From contig NZ_CP061800.1 of the NCBI RefSeq assembly GCF_017377395.1, positions 1,054,001 through 1,118,000 of the forward strand: a stretch of DNA of 64,000 nucleotides, in the 5' to 3' direction. Positions within the stretch are counted from its first letter, which is position 1, and every line of letters starts with the position of its first letter. Shown here in pieces: positions 45,901 to 54,569 of the stretch. Source of the DNA: Desulfonema magnum. Its GTDB lineage: Bacteria; Desulfobacterota; Desulfobacteria; Desulfobacterales; 4be13. The translations under genes and the position numbers were made by a program. The notes under the pieces were generated by a model. The model saw only the letters and a list, made by a program, of their open reading frames with translations, searched no databases and was not told where the DNA came from.

Positions 45901-48900
45901 ATATGTATATCGCTCAGACCTATCAGAAAACTGGCACCTACTGGGGTTTCGGAACAATAGAGATTGATAATGCCGGCAAAGTTACAAGCGGCGATTTTAC
46001 TAGGCCGGACGGCTCTGTCCAAATCTATACCGGAGGTCAGTTTTCTCTGAGTGAGGATGGAAAAGTAAAAGGAACACTGGTTCTGCCGGATGACTTAACC
46101 ATAACAATTCAGGATGGCAAACTGGACCAGAGCAAGACTGTCGGGAGCCTTGTGGCTACGAGCGTCACCGGCGGTGCGGATTTTGGTATATTAGTCAAGG
46201 GAGGCGGTTTCTTTTCAACAAGTGATCTTGAAGGGAAGTGGCACGGATACTTCACAGAAACAAACCTGGCATCAGATGAAACCTACTGGTTTCATGGAAC
46301 ATTGGATGTTGATAATTCCGGTAATGTGACCGGCGGCGATTATACTTCTTCGGGCGGCGCAACCGGGACATACACCGGCGGCCAGTTGTCCCTGGATGAA
46401 AACGGCATACTTACCGGAACCGTTACAAGCTCGGACGGAACCGATATCATGGTTGAGAACGGCAAAATGCTTCCCACCAAAACCATGGGGAGTTTTGTAA
46501 GTATTTCCAGTGATATGACGTTGGATACCGGTATATTGATCAGGGACGGCGGCTCGTTTGCAACAACTGATCTTGAGGGCGTGTGGAACGGATATTTCTG
46601 GGAAACCAATACAAAATCAGGTAAGGAATACTGGTTTTACGGAGCATTGGAGGTTGATAATTCCGGTAATGTGACCGGAGGTGATTATACTTCTTCGGGC
46701 GGCGCAACCGGGACATACACCGGCGGACAGTTGGCTTTGGATGAAAACGGTATGCTCACCGGAACAATTACCGTTGAAGAGGGAGTTACCATAACCGTTC
46801 AAAGCGGTAAAATGGACAGAAGCAAGACCTTCGGGAGCTTTGCAAGTTCTTCTGATGACGGTACGCTGGATATTGGTGTGCTGGTGAAGGGCGGAATGCC
46901 TGGTGAAATCGTTGAAATCCCGGATCCGAACCTGGCACAGGCCATCAGACTTAACCTGGGCTTTTCTGACCAGTACAAACTGACAACCACTGATCTGAAT
47001 TCGCTGACAACGCTTTCTGCTCCCGGACTGGAAATTTCAGATCTGACAGGAATCGAATATTGCAAAAATCTGACCGAACTGAATCTGACCTTCAACGAAG
47101 TGAACGATATCAGCGCACTGGCCGGGCTGACGGATCTGAACGTATTGTCCTTATATGGAAATCCGATCAGTGATTTCAGCGTACTGACCCAATTGACACA
47201 ACTGGCCGATTTGGCTTTTAGTGTCAGCACCAAGGCGGATTTTGGCATATTATCTGACCTGACAAGTCTGACAGAACTGGCTGTAGGCATTAACGGCATC
47301 AGTGATATCAGCGCATTCGCCGAACTGACCCATCTGACAGCTTTGGGACTGATGAATGGTGATATTTCAGATATCAGTCCGTTAGCCGGGCTGACAAATT
47401 TGACAACTTTGGATCTGTATGGCAATCATATCAGTGATATCAGTCCGTTATCAGGAATGACAAGGTTGACTTATCTGGGTCTGTATGACAATGATATCAG
47501 CGATATCAGTCCATTAGCCGGGCTGACGAATCTGACTTACCTGACGATGGATGATAATCAGATTGGCGATATCAGCGTATTATCCAATTTAAAGAACTTG
47601 GACACATTGTTCCTGGATAACAACGGCATCAGCGATATCAGTCCGTTATCCGAGCTGACGAATCTGACTTACCTGGCGCTGGATGATAATCAGATTGGCG
47701 ATATCAGTGTATTATCCAATTTAAAGAACCTGGACACATTGTTCCTTGATAACAACGGCATCAGCGATATCAGCCCCCTGGCCGGGCTGACCAGTCTGAC
47801 AGAACTGACCTTGAACGAAAACCAGATAAACGACTTCAGTGCGCTGTCCGGACTGACCAGCCTCACCACTTTGTGGGTAGGTGAAAATCAGATCAGTGAT
47901 GTTAGTATGTTGCCGCTGGCTGACCTGACAAATTTCATAGCATTATCTGTGTATGGCAATGAAATCAGTGATATTAGCGCATTGTCGGATATGACCGATC
48001 TGACCTATCTTAATATAGGTGTCAACTCCGTCAGTGATATTAGTGCGTTGGCAGGCATGAGCAATTTGACAACGCTCTATTTGGATGAAAACCAGATCAG
48101 TGATATCGGCGTCCTGAGCGATCTGACCAGTCTGGAAGAGTTGCATTTAAGCCCCGAATTTTTGTCCGAGGAAGCAAGAATCGCTGATCTTCCTGCGCTG
48201 GAGGACAGAGACGTTATTATTGTTTACGGGGATGATTCGGACGACGATGGCGACGGTTACACGGAAAACGAAGGAGATTGTAATGACACAGATCACAATG
48301 CCTATCCCGGAGCAGAGGAGATACCTGATGACGGAATAGATCAGGACTGTGACGGCAGTGATCTTATCCTTGGTGATTTCAGCTTCGGGACCAGTGCTTT
48401 TTCTGATACTCAGGCCATTCCTCAGATTTACACTTGCGACGGAACGGATATTTCTCCGCCATTATCCTGGACCAATGCGCCGGAGGGAACTCAGAGCTTT
48501 GTATTAATCGTGGATGACCCTGATGCGGTATCTGTGGCGGGATCTGTATGGAATCACTGGATTGTTTATGATATTCCGGCTGAAATATCATCCCTTTCAG
48601 AAGATGCAGGTGCTTCAGGTGGTGACAGCCTTCCGAACGGCGCAAAACATGGTGCAAACTCATGGGAAACAGATAATGAGTATTACAAAGGCCCCTGTCC
48701 GCCTTCGGGAACACATTACTATGAGTTCAAATTGTATGCGCTCGATGTTCAGCAGTTAAATCCGGCCGGGACTTCCAAAGATGAAATAACCGAGGCTATG
48801 GAAGGTCATATATTGGGACAGGCTGAATTCACAGGCGCGTATTCCAGAATGGTAACAGAGAATCTGATTCCGGATCCCAATCTGCGCCAGGTCATCAGAG

Positions 48901-49715
48901 AACATCTGGAGGTGGCTGAGGAAAACGAAGTGTTCCTTGAGGATTTGGACTCAGTGAACATACTTTACGCTTCTGAGCGGGAAATTTCAGACCTGTCGGG
49001 AATCGGATATTGCAAAAATCTCACGGAACTGGACCTGGGATCCAACCAGATCAGCGATCTCAGCCCCCTGGCCGCATTGATGAATCTGACATCTTTAAAC
49101 CTGGATTACAACGACATCCGAGACATCAGCGCACTGGCTGCGTTGACGAGTCTGACGGATCTGGATATCTCGGAAAATCAGATCAGCGACATCACCGCGT
49201 TGGCTGTGCTGACGAATTTGGCATATCTTGACCTGGGTTCCGGTGATATCAGCGACATCACCGCATTGGCTGAACTGACGAATCTCACAGATTTATTTTT
49301 GTCTGAAAATCAGATCACTGACATCACCGCGTTGGCAGACCTGACCAACCTGACATATCTGGACCTGGATTACAACGATATCAGCGATATCACCGCATTG
49401 GCCGGGCTGACAAATCTCACGGAAGTGTTCCTGTCTGAAAACCAGATCAGTGACCTCAGCCCTCTGGCCGGATTGACGAATCTGACATATCTGGACCTGG
49501 ATGACAACGATATCAGCGATATCAGCGCACTGGCAGGCTTGACGAATCTCACGGAATTGTTCCTGTCTGAAAATCAGATCAGCGACATCAGCGAACTGGC
49601 GAATCTGACAATCTTGGAGAACTTGTACCTAAAATCCAATCCGCTGTCTGATCAGGCGAAAACAGCTGATATTCCTGCTATGGAGAGCAAGGGAACAGAG
49701 ATCAGTTATCAGTAA
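42942..49715 (+). CDS. Giant lipoprotein: InlB B-repeats, LRRs and a PEBP domain
   Basis: 2257 residues. A lipobox (LFVISGC, Cys26) predicts membrane anchoring. Three InlB-type B-repeats (TVEKGGTGSGTVSSDPEGI, then C-G-D-D-C, FAGWSGAC, VTMDQAQTVTATF) precede a beta-propeller/esterase-like region (about 285-640), then four more B-repeats. Three repeats of a lipocalin-like unit (DLEGKWHGYF..YWFHGTLDVDNSGNVTGG) follow. Next are an internalin-like LRR block (about 1320-1750), a MopE-type calcium motif (DSDDDGDGYTENEGDC), a complete PEBP/YbhB domain (SVWNHWIVYDIPA, GPCPPSGTHYYEFKLYALD) and a second LRR block to the end. Likely a surface adhesion or interaction protein. Start is ATG at 42942 after AAGGAG. 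Confidence 0.88.
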   Translation: MRLSVKSLFHIFFAFSLLFLFVISGCDNSDWKQEYLLMVKTDGGTGSGTVSSEPAGISCGDDCSESYHEDKEITLTAIPDEDFEFAGWSGACSGTGPCVVTMDRVQTVTAIFGEPSVTQQHTLTVEKHGTGSGTVSGEPAGISCGDDCSEDYDEDTEITLTATPDENAAFSGWGGACSGTDACVVTMDQAQTVTATFTVVTPQYVLTVEKGGTGSGTVSSDPEGIGCGDDCSQSYDENTQITLTVAADENSEFAGWSGACTGTDTCVVTMDQAQTVTATFDKPEIVSVKSRIAEQGLINAFEEGLQTSEGEPVYCETSAIAYDGTDIILASDKPIPGDNRSSVFSVPYEGLSGASVTYLTASPFVNAIKYEDMTVTPDGQHVIAVTGFDRVKTDSAEWDNYNTILIWPSGSPDAVKVVSPSATDGVTSSVSLRKKLSAALTTAQFPEGVPYFKIEGLAAIPGNKLLFGIRELGENYSIFDYAVKIVSVSYEITDGEMILADDYALIYDYDPSERTELGHTVALSGIEYDKYNDRLYMITSFEEDTDGEVTDEGLGGFLWILPLDDLNAGKSLSLVYKEEGSVPLLFAHKAEGITVISKERVLVVHDDDRVLGRETVENPETQFSRKAHQGAYTIVEMIGDDLTPQYVLTVEKNGTGSGTVSSDPEGISCGDDCSQSYDENTEITLTATAGEGSDFTGWSGACSGTDACVVTMDQARTVTATFNVVSPQYLLTAEKNGTGLGTVSSDPEGISCGDDCSESYDENTAITLTATAGEDSGFVGWSGACSGTDACVVTMDQAQTVTATFAPQYMLTVEKSGTGSGTVSDDFSDIFCGYDCSKTYDENTQVTLTATPDVNSIFAGWSAPECISTSPCTVTMNQSQFVTAYFNRSVATYMLTVEKDGNGSGNVSSVPYGINCGYDCSESYDENTQITLTATADEGSEFAGWTGSGCSGTAPCTVTMNDAQTVTAAFKPKTPGFDISDLQGTWYMYIAQTYQKTGTYWGFGTIEIDNAGKVTSGDFTRPDGSVQIYTGGQFSLSEDGKVKGTLVLPDDLTITIQDGKLDQSKTVGSLVATSVTGGADFGILVKGGGFFSTSDLEGKWHGYFTETNLASDETYWFHGTLDVDNSGNVTGGDYTSSGGATGTYTGGQLSLDENGILTGTVTSSDGTDIMVENGKMLPTKTMGSFVSISSDMTLDTGILIRDGGSFATTDLEGVWNGYFWETNTKSGKEYWFYGALEVDNSGNVTGGDYTSSGGATGTYTGGQLALDENGMLTGTITVEEGVTITVQSGKMDRSKTFGSFASSSDDGTLDIGVLVKGGMPGEIVEIPDPNLAQAIRLNLGFSDQYKLTTTDLNSLTTLSAPGLEISDLTGIEYCKNLTELNLTFNEVNDISALAGLTDLNVLSLYGNPISDFSVLTQLTQLADLAFSVSTKADFGILSDLTSLTELAVGINGISDISAFAELTHLTALGLMNGDISDISPLAGLTNLTTLDLYGNHISDISPLSGMTRLTYLGLYDNDISDISPLAGLTNLTYLTMDDNQIGDISVLSNLKNLDTLFLDNNGISDISPLSELTNLTYLALDDNQIGDISVLSNLKNLDTLFLDNNGISDISPLAGLTSLTELTLNENQINDFSALSGLTSLTTLWVGENQISDVSMLPLADLTNFIALSVYGNEISDISALSDMTDLTYLNIGVNSVSDISALAGMSNLTTLYLDENQISDIGVLSDLTSLEELHLSPEFLSEEARIADLPALEDRDVIIVYGDDSDDDGDGYTENEGDCNDTDHNAYPGAEEIPDDGIDQDCDGSDLILGDFSFGTSAFSDTQAIPQIYTCDGTDISPPLSWTNAPEGTQSFVLIVDDPDAVSVAGSVWNHWIVYDIPAEISSLSEDAGASGGDSLPNGAKHGANSWETDNEYYKGPCPPSGTHYYEFKLYALDVQQLNPAGTSKDEITEAMEGHILGQAEFTGAYSRMVTENLIPDPNLRQVIREHLEVAEENEVFLEDLDSVNILYASEREISDLSGIGYCKNLTELDLGSNQISDLSPLAALMNLTSLNLDYNDIRDISALAALTSLTDLDISENQISDITALAVLTNLAYLDLGSGDISDITALAELTNLTDLFLSENQITDITALADLTNLTYLDLDYNDISDITALAGLTNLTEVFLSENQISDLSPLAGLTNLTYLDLDDNDISDISALAGLTNLTELFLSENQISDISELANLTILENLYLKSNPLSDQAKTADIPAMESKGTEISYQ

Positions 49716-49728
49716 GCAGACGAATTAA

Positions 49729-49757
49729 CGCCCGGTAATGAACTGCCGGGCGTTTCT
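49729..49757 (+). terminator. Terminator of the lipoprotein gene
   Basis: Stem CGCCCGG (49729-49735)/CCGGGCG (49746-49752) followed by TTTCTC. The hairpin resembles the CCGGCAATTCATTGCCGG half of the REP-like units. Confidence 0.6.
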
Positions 49758-49802
49758 CAAAAATGCGTTAAAGTCAGGCAAAATGGCAACACCCGATGTT
49801 CA

Positions 49803-49897
49803 AGTTTTTTCTGTCATTCCTGCTTTCGCAGGCTTCGGCGTGAACTCAGTCGAACGGTTTTGTTCGAATCGGGTCAAAAAACTTGATCATCGAGTAA
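49803..49897. repeat. Partial copy of the CTCGAT/TCATTCCTGC element
   Basis: Shares TGTCATTCCTGCTTTCGCAG and the end AAAACTTGATCATCGAGTA with the element at 15282-15428, but one half is replaced. Confidence 0.65.
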
Positions 49898-49930
49898 CAG
49901 AGATTTTCGGGGGCATCTTTTGCAAAGCAC

Positions 49931-49966
49931 AAAAAAGCCACATCCCTGACAAAAGAATGTGGCTTT
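49931..49966 (-). terminator. Terminator of the carboxymuconolactone decarboxylase-like gene
   Basis: Read on the minus strand, a 10-base stem AAAGCCACAT/ATGTGGCTTT (49957-49966 and 49934-49943) is followed by TTTTTT. It lies about 65 bases after the stop at 50030. Confidence 0.72.
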
Positions 49967-50029
49967 AAACTTCATCATCCTCACAGAAAAAGAATGACAC
50001 CCGACTTTATGCTGAACCATGAACCGGCA

Positions 50030-50419
50030 TTAACTGAGCGGCCACATCCCTTTTTCCTCCAGAACCGTCCTTAATGTTTTCAACGCAGAATTGACTGTCG
50101 GTATTCCTCCGTAAGTAAATGTCTGAAAAATGACTTCCGCAATTTCTTCCGGAGTACATCCCACATTCAGCGCGGCCTGAATATGCAGTTTCAGTTCATC
50201 CACCCGGGAAAGTGCCGTCAGCGTTGCAATGGTAACCAGCTGCCTGGTTTTATGGGGTATCTTCTCCCTGGCATACATCTGGCCGGTGATAAACAAAGAC
50301 AGGTCTTTTCCAAGGTCTTTGTCAAACGCTCTCCAGAGATCAAACGGCTTTTCATCGGTAACATCTTTGAAATAGAGTGCGGCGGTTTTTTGTGTTTTTT
50401 CGACAAGTTCTTTACTCAA
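50030..50419 (-). CDS. Carboxymuconolactone decarboxylase-like protein
   Basis: 129 residues of the CMD/AhpD fold. The central helix KTRQLVTIATLTALSRVDEL and the HIQAALNVGCTPEEIAEVIF motif are typical. There is no CxxC pair, so it resembles the 4-carboxymuconolactone decarboxylase (PcaC-like) branch and not AhpD peroxidase. Start is TTG at 50419 behind AAGGAG. It lies downstream of an acyl-CoA dehydrogenase gene, separated by a tandem repeat. The substrate is unknown; a role in aromatic or dicarboxylic acid breakdown is a guess. Confidence 0.85.
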   Translation of the reverse strand: MSKELVEKTQKTAALYFKDVTDEKPFDLWRAFDKDLGKDLSLFITGQMYAREKIPHKTRQLVTIATLTALSRVDELKLHIQAALNVGCTPEEIAEVIFQTFTYGGIPTVNSALKTLRTVLEEKGMWPLS

Positions 50420-50446
50420 AAGAAAAACTCCTTATATAAAACCTGA

Positions 50447-50643
50447 AATTGAAAACTTGAAACCGGAAACCTGATCTCCGGAACAAGTTTCGAGTTTCAA
50501 ACTGAACGATTGAAACTTGAAACTGGAAACCTGATCTTCGGAACAAGTTTCGAGTTTCGAGTTTCAAACTGAACGATTGAAACTTGAAACTGGAAACCTG
50601 ATCTTCGGAACAAGTTTCGAGTTTCGAGTTTCAAGTTTCAAAT
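50447..50643. repeat. Tandem repeat of a 60/67-base unit
   Basis: About three copies of a unit (GATTGAAACTTGAAACTGGA, then ACCTGATCTTCGGAACAAGT and TTCGAGTTTC...). Copy starts at about 50448, 50508 and 50575. The first period is 60 and the second 67; the difference is exactly one heptamer (CGAGTTT). It is not a CRISPR: there are no unique spacers. Confidence 0.85.
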
Positions 50644-50646
50644 TTT

Positions 50647-51816
50647 CTACCGGTTCGCTTTACGAATTCCTAACTGATCCAGAGCGATGATCCATTTGCA
50701 GATATTGGCGGAACCTTCCACCATGGTATAGGTGGGCGTGTCCCGGTAATAACGGGCAACAGGATACTCGGTGGAGTAACCATAAGCCCCGAGAATCCGC
50801 ATGGCGAAATTGGAGCATTTGGTAACAGCCTCGCCTGCAAAATATTTTGCCTGGGCCACATCAAGTCCGTTGTTCAGTTTTCCCTGATCTTTTGCACATG
50901 CAGCCTTGTAAACCAGAAGCCGGGCAGCTTCAACCTCTGTGGCCATCTGGGCGATCATGTCCTGATTCATCTGGAAATTGCCAATGGGCTTTCCGAACTG
51001 TTTCCGTTCATTACAATACTTGGTCGCGACATCCAGACATGCCTGGGCAAGACCGACAGCGCCTGCAGCAGCAGAAAGACGGGTCTGATTCAGAGAACCA
51101 AAAACAATCTTGGCACCGTCACCGGGATTTCCCAGAATATTTTCTTTGGGAACCACAGTGTCAGTAAGGAATATTTCGCCTGTGGGTGAGGAATGAGATC
51201 CCATCTTTTCCAATGATGTGGTCTTTACGCCGTTAAAATTTTTAAGCTCCACAACAAAAGCAGAAAGTCCTGCTGATCCCTTGGAACGGTCCGTATAGGC
51301 ATAGTAAATGATAGCATCTGCATAACTGGCATTGGAAATCCAGGTTTTGGAGCCGTTTAAAAGCCAATGATCGCCCTTGTCCTCGGCGGTTGATGCCATG
51401 GACATAACATCAGAACCCGCATCGGATTCTGTGATGCCGAAGCCTCCGACATACTCAGCGTTGACCAGTTTGGGGATGTATTTCTTTTTGGTCTCTTCGT
51501 TACCATATTTATATATGGTATAGGCGCATCCGAGGGTCTGCATATTGATTTGGACCCGGAGAGAACTTGAAGCCCTTGCAATTTCCTCAGTGATGATCAT
51601 GGCAGCAAGCCAGCCGTCGTCCATGCCTTCTCCGTCATACTCTTCGGGAATCACTGTTCCGAAAAATCCCAGTTCAGCCATGGGCTTGAGCGCTTCTTTA
51701 TAAGGGAAATAATGATTATTGTCCCATTCATCTGCATTTGGCGCAATCTTTTTTGCAGCAAATTCACGAGCTGCTTTTCTGATCATTTCAAGTTCTTTTG
51801 ATAAAGCAAAATCCAT
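50647..51816 (-). CDS. Acyl-CoA dehydrogenase, close to non-decarboxylating glutaryl-CoA dehydrogenase
   Basis: 389 residues with the three-domain acyl-CoA dehydrogenase fold. FAD-binding motifs GGFGITESDAGSD and SKTWISNASYAD are present. The catalytic base is Glu367 in MVEGSANICK. Overall wording (EEYDGEGMDDGWLAAMIITE, NQTRLSAAAGAVGLAQACLD, NGLDVAQAKY) strongly recalls the glutaryl-CoA dehydrogenase of Desulfococcus multivorans, which makes glutaconyl-CoA without decarboxylation in anaerobic aromatic degradation. Start is ATG at 51816 after AGGAGG. Exact specificity is inferred. Confidence 0.85.
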   Translation of the reverse strand: MDFALSKELEMIRKAAREFAAKKIAPNADEWDNNHYFPYKEALKPMAELGFFGTVIPEEYDGEGMDDGWLAAMIITEEIARASSSLRVQINMQTLGCAYTIYKYGNEETKKKYIPKLVNAEYVGGFGITESDAGSDVMSMASTAEDKGDHWLLNGSKTWISNASYADAIIYYAYTDRSKGSAGLSAFVVELKNFNGVKTTSLEKMGSHSSPTGEIFLTDTVVPKENILGNPGDGAKIVFGSLNQTRLSAAAGAVGLAQACLDVATKYCNERKQFGKPIGNFQMNQDMIAQMATEVEAARLLVYKAACAKDQGKLNNGLDVAQAKYFAGEAVTKCSNFAMRILGAYGYSTEYPVARYYRDTPTYTMVEGSANICKWIIALDQLGIRKANR

Positions 51817-51999
51817 TTAAGTAAAACCTCCTAATTAAATTCACATATACAGGGCGGACAAAACAAAACCGGGTCCCCCCTCGTTAAATACCAGAGCATA
51901 TATTTGTCAGCATGAATCAAATCTCAGCCTTGCGAAGTATTGCAAATCTTATCATCTTTTCATGCCAGGCAAAATATACTGGCGATTAATAAGCTTATT

Positions 52000-53292
52000 T
52001 TATTGTATAAACCCCAAAAGCCTCGGAAACCAGAGAACCACATCGGGAAGATATGTTATCAGAAGCAATACGCCAATCTGTATTGCCATAAACGGCATCA
52101 CGGCTTTGGATACATAAATGATATTTCGGTTCGCAATGGCTCCCGTAATGTATAAACTCACGCCCATAGGAGGAGAGCAGTATCCGATGGCCAGGTTGAC
52201 AGTCATAATCAGTCCGAAGTGCATGGGATCAATATTAAATGCCCCCAGCATAGGCAGAAACACCGGTCCGAGTATAAGGGTGGCTGAAATGATGTCCATG
52301 AACATCCCCACCATCAGAAGTAACACATTCATAGCCAAAAGGAACACAATGGGAGACTGAATGCTTGAAAGCACGGCCTCGGTGATTTTTCCCGGGATAC
52401 TTTCCAAGGTGAGATAACGGCCGAAACAGGTGGCTCCGGCCACAATGATTAAGAGTGTGGCAGAGGTCACCGCGGAACTGACCGTAATTTTTTTCACATC
52501 ACCCAGTTTCATGGATTTGTGTATGAAAATCTCCACGATAAAGGCATAGACACAGGCAACCACTGCGGCCTCATTGGCTGTAAAAACCCCGGAAAAAATT
52601 CCTCCGAAGATAATTACAATCAGCATCAGGGACCAGAATCCCTCTTTTAAGGCACCCAGAACTTCCCCGGGCGTCGGGACCGGCATACGCACGATTTCCG
52701 CTTTCCGATGAAGAAGATATGAATAAACACAGACGCCTCCCATGATGAGGACGCCGGGCAAAAACCCTGTCAGAAACAGTCCTTCCAGGGACACATTGCT
52801 GATCATACTGTAGAGAATCATTCCGATACTGGGAGGAATGATCACCCCGAGATTGGGAGAAGTCGTCATAAGTCCCAGTGTATATTTTTCATCATATCCG
52901 TTATCCAAAAGTGCGGGAATCATAAATCCCCCCAGGGCAACGACCGTGGCAACAGTGGAACCGGAAATGGCACCGAAAAGACCGCAGGCTAAGACACCGG
53001 CCATCCCAAGCCCTCCGGGGAGCCAGCTGACCAGTATATTCGCAACTTTGATAAGTTTTTCCACAATGGAACCTGCTGTCATGATATTACCACACAGAAT
53101 AAAGAAGAGAACCACAACAAGGGCAAACTTGTCCAGACTCCGGAAAAGTGTCTGAGCAAGCAGAAGAACAGGCAGATCCGTGAAAAACACAAAACTCAGA
53201 AATGCTGTAAAGAAAAGGCACATAAACACAGGAACATATGCAGCCATTGTTCCTAAAAGAATCAGCAGGACAATAAGGTGATTTAATTCCAT
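52000..53292 (-). CDS. dctM: TRAP transporter large permease DctM
   Basis: 430 residues, strongly hydrophobic, about 12 membrane segments. Typical DctM motifs: GGLGMAGVLACGLFGAISGS, TVATVVALGGFMIPALLDNG, and TSPNLGVIIPPSIGMILYSM, plus the C-terminal GYCSPPMGVSLYI. It moves a carboxylate or related anion with sodium, together with DctQ and a periplasmic DctP. The small subunit gene lies 760 bases upstream, an unusual gap. No dctP was seen. Start is ATG at 53292. It may take up substrate for the acyl-CoA dehydrogenase pathway downstream. Confidence 0.93.
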   Translation of the reverse strand: MELNHLIVLLILLGTMAAYVPVFMCLFFTAFLSFVFFTDLPVLLLAQTLFRSLDKFALVVVLFFILCGNIMTAGSIVEKLIKVANILVSWLPGGLGMAGVLACGLFGAISGSTVATVVALGGFMIPALLDNGYDEKYTLGLMTTSPNLGVIIPPSIGMILYSMISNVSLEGLFLTGFLPGVLIMGGVCVYSYLLHRKAEIVRMPVPTPGEVLGALKEGFWSLMLIVIIFGGIFSGVFTANEAAVVACVYAFIVEIFIHKSMKLGDVKKITVSSAVTSATLLIIVAGATCFGRYLTLESIPGKITEAVLSSIQSPIVFLLAMNVLLLMVGMFMDIISATLILGPVFLPMLGAFNIDPMHFGLIMTVNLAIGYCSPPMGVSLYITGAIANRNIIYVSKAVMPFMAIQIGVLLLITYLPDVVLWFPRLLGFIQ

Positions 53293-53460
53293 AAAGCAGG
53301 TCTCCTTCTTTCTCTTATACCTATATGAAAGTGTCAGATGTTAAGAATGATTCTGGTAAATGTGTCATATTTATATCCGAACCTGGCAGCCATTATCTTA
53401 AACGGTCATAATTGCCCCGTTCACAAGGAAACATGATGTGACCAATGACAAAAAAATTGC

Positions 53461-53482
53461 AAATCACAAATCACAAATCACT
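53461..53482. repeat. CAAATCA heptamers
   Basis: Three tandem units (CAAATCA) in the dctQ-dctM gap. Confidence 0.65.
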
Positions 53483-53745
53483 TTTACATAAAAGCTATAT
53501 TTTAGCTTTAATATAGCTTTTATTAGCTTTGATTTTTTTTCCTGTCAAGCAAAGTTTGTCACCAGATGATTTAAAATTCTGTATGATTATAAGCAGGCGC
53601 ATATCAGGTTTTCAAAAATTACAATATTGAAGGTCATCTGAACGACAAAATCCGAAACAAATCCAAAAGATATGTATAAACGGCCATGGGCTGTCAGTTA
53701 AGACAATATATGAAACTGAGACCGGAATTTCTCAATTCTCAATTT

Positions 53746-53812
53746 CATATAAACGGCCGTGATCTGCCGGTCACAACGAATGATAAAAATTTTATAGTTT
53801 TTCCTAACACTT
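53746..53812. repeat. Dispersed repeat with a CGGTCACAACG core, copy 3
   Basis: Closest to the copies at 41432 and 41661; a further partial copy (TATAAACGGCCATGGGCTGT) starts at about 53673. Confidence 0.65.
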
Positions 53813-53841
53813 AACACTTAATACCTAACACTTAACACTTT
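53804..53841. repeat. CTTAACA heptamer array
   Basis: Five tandem units (CTTAACA, with CTTAATA and CCTAACA variants), abutting the CGGTCACAACG repeat. Confidence 0.75.
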
Positions 53842-54051
53842 CATATAAAATTTTTTAAACCATAAAAATTTCAATTGCTGACGGGGCTTTTCAGTCGGGT
53901 ATTCGGATGCCGGAACAGCGGAAGATATGAAACTGTTTATTCAGACTTCTGAATGCTGAGTTGTAACAATGCGTTTGGTTTTGAATTTTAAAGCGTTGGT
54001 TGATTTGGATTTGATTCGGATTTCAGATTGGCCTGATCATTCAGTATGTCA

Positions 54052-54546
54052 CTATTTTTTGGACAACGCATCAATGATATCCTGACAGAACACCTGAATG
54101 GTCCGAATAAGCATCATGCCACCCATTAACGGCAATAACGCATAAAGGTAAACCATCGGAATCTGCATGATAATTGTTTTCTGATGGGTCTGCGCCTGAA
54201 GCGCGGCCATGAGCCAGCCATAATAAAGCATCATACCCGCGAAGCACAGAGTGACGAGATGGCTGAAATAATTGAGGGGAGATTTCAGCCAGGGAACAAG
54301 CTGAACCAGAGCATCAATTTTGATCATGGAACGATTTTTGATGGCCACGCTGCATCCGATAAGGGTGGTGTAAATGATGACAATCCTGACCAGTTCTTCT
54401 GACCATGCCAGGGAATAATTAATGCCATATCTCAGAACCACATTGAAAAACAGGGCAACAAGGGCCACGATGACAGTAATAAAAAGCGTCCATTCCTCAA
54501 AAAATGTCAGTATCTTGTCCAAAAAATCCAAAATTTTTTCAAACAT
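54052..54546 (-). CDS. dctQ: TRAP transporter small permease DctQ
   Basis: 164 residues with four membrane segments (WTLFITVIVALVALFFNVVL, IVIIYTTLIGCSVAI, LVTLCFAGMMLYYGWL, LYALLPLMGGMMLIRTI). The motif VLRYGINYSLAWSEELVR is diagnostic of DctQ. It assists DctM in sodium-coupled uptake. Start is ATG at 54546 after AAGGAG. It lies upstream of dctM on the same strand, but the two are separated by a repeat-rich gap. Confidence 0.92.
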   Translation of the reverse strand: MFEKILDFLDKILTFFEEWTLFITVIVALVALFFNVVLRYGINYSLAWSEELVRIVIIYTTLIGCSVAIKNRSMIKIDALVQLVPWLKSPLNYFSHLVTLCFAGMMLYYGWLMAALQAQTHQKTIIMQIPMVYLYALLPLMGGMMLIRTIQVFCQDIIDALSKK

Positions 54547-54569
54547 AAAAAGCTCCTTAATGTCAAAAT

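Larger units (their letters stand above)
49716..50029. other. Intergenic region with terminators and a MITE fragment
   Basis: Holds a terminator for the lipoprotein gene (49729-49757), a fragment of the CTCGAT/TCATTCCTGC element (about 49803-49897) and a terminator for the minus-strand gene (49931-49966). A 76-codon frame here is repeat-derived. Confidence 0.65.
53293..54051. other. Repeat-filled gap between dctQ and dctM
   Basis: About 760 bases with no gene. It contains CAAATCA heptamers (53461-53482), a TCTCAAT pair (about 53728), the CGGTCACAACG repeat (53746-53812), CTTAACA heptamers (53804-53841) and AT-rich DNA. DctQ and DctM genes normally adjoin, so this looks like accumulated insertions. 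Confidence 0.7.

Noticed and set aside
49738..49968. 76-codon frame after the lipoprotein gene
   Set aside because: It is made of a terminator, a MITE fragment and another terminator. No gene-like composition.
50447..50643. Possible CRISPR array
   Set aside because: The copies are contiguous 60/67-base repeats with no unique spacers, and no cas gene lies nearby. It is a minisatellite.
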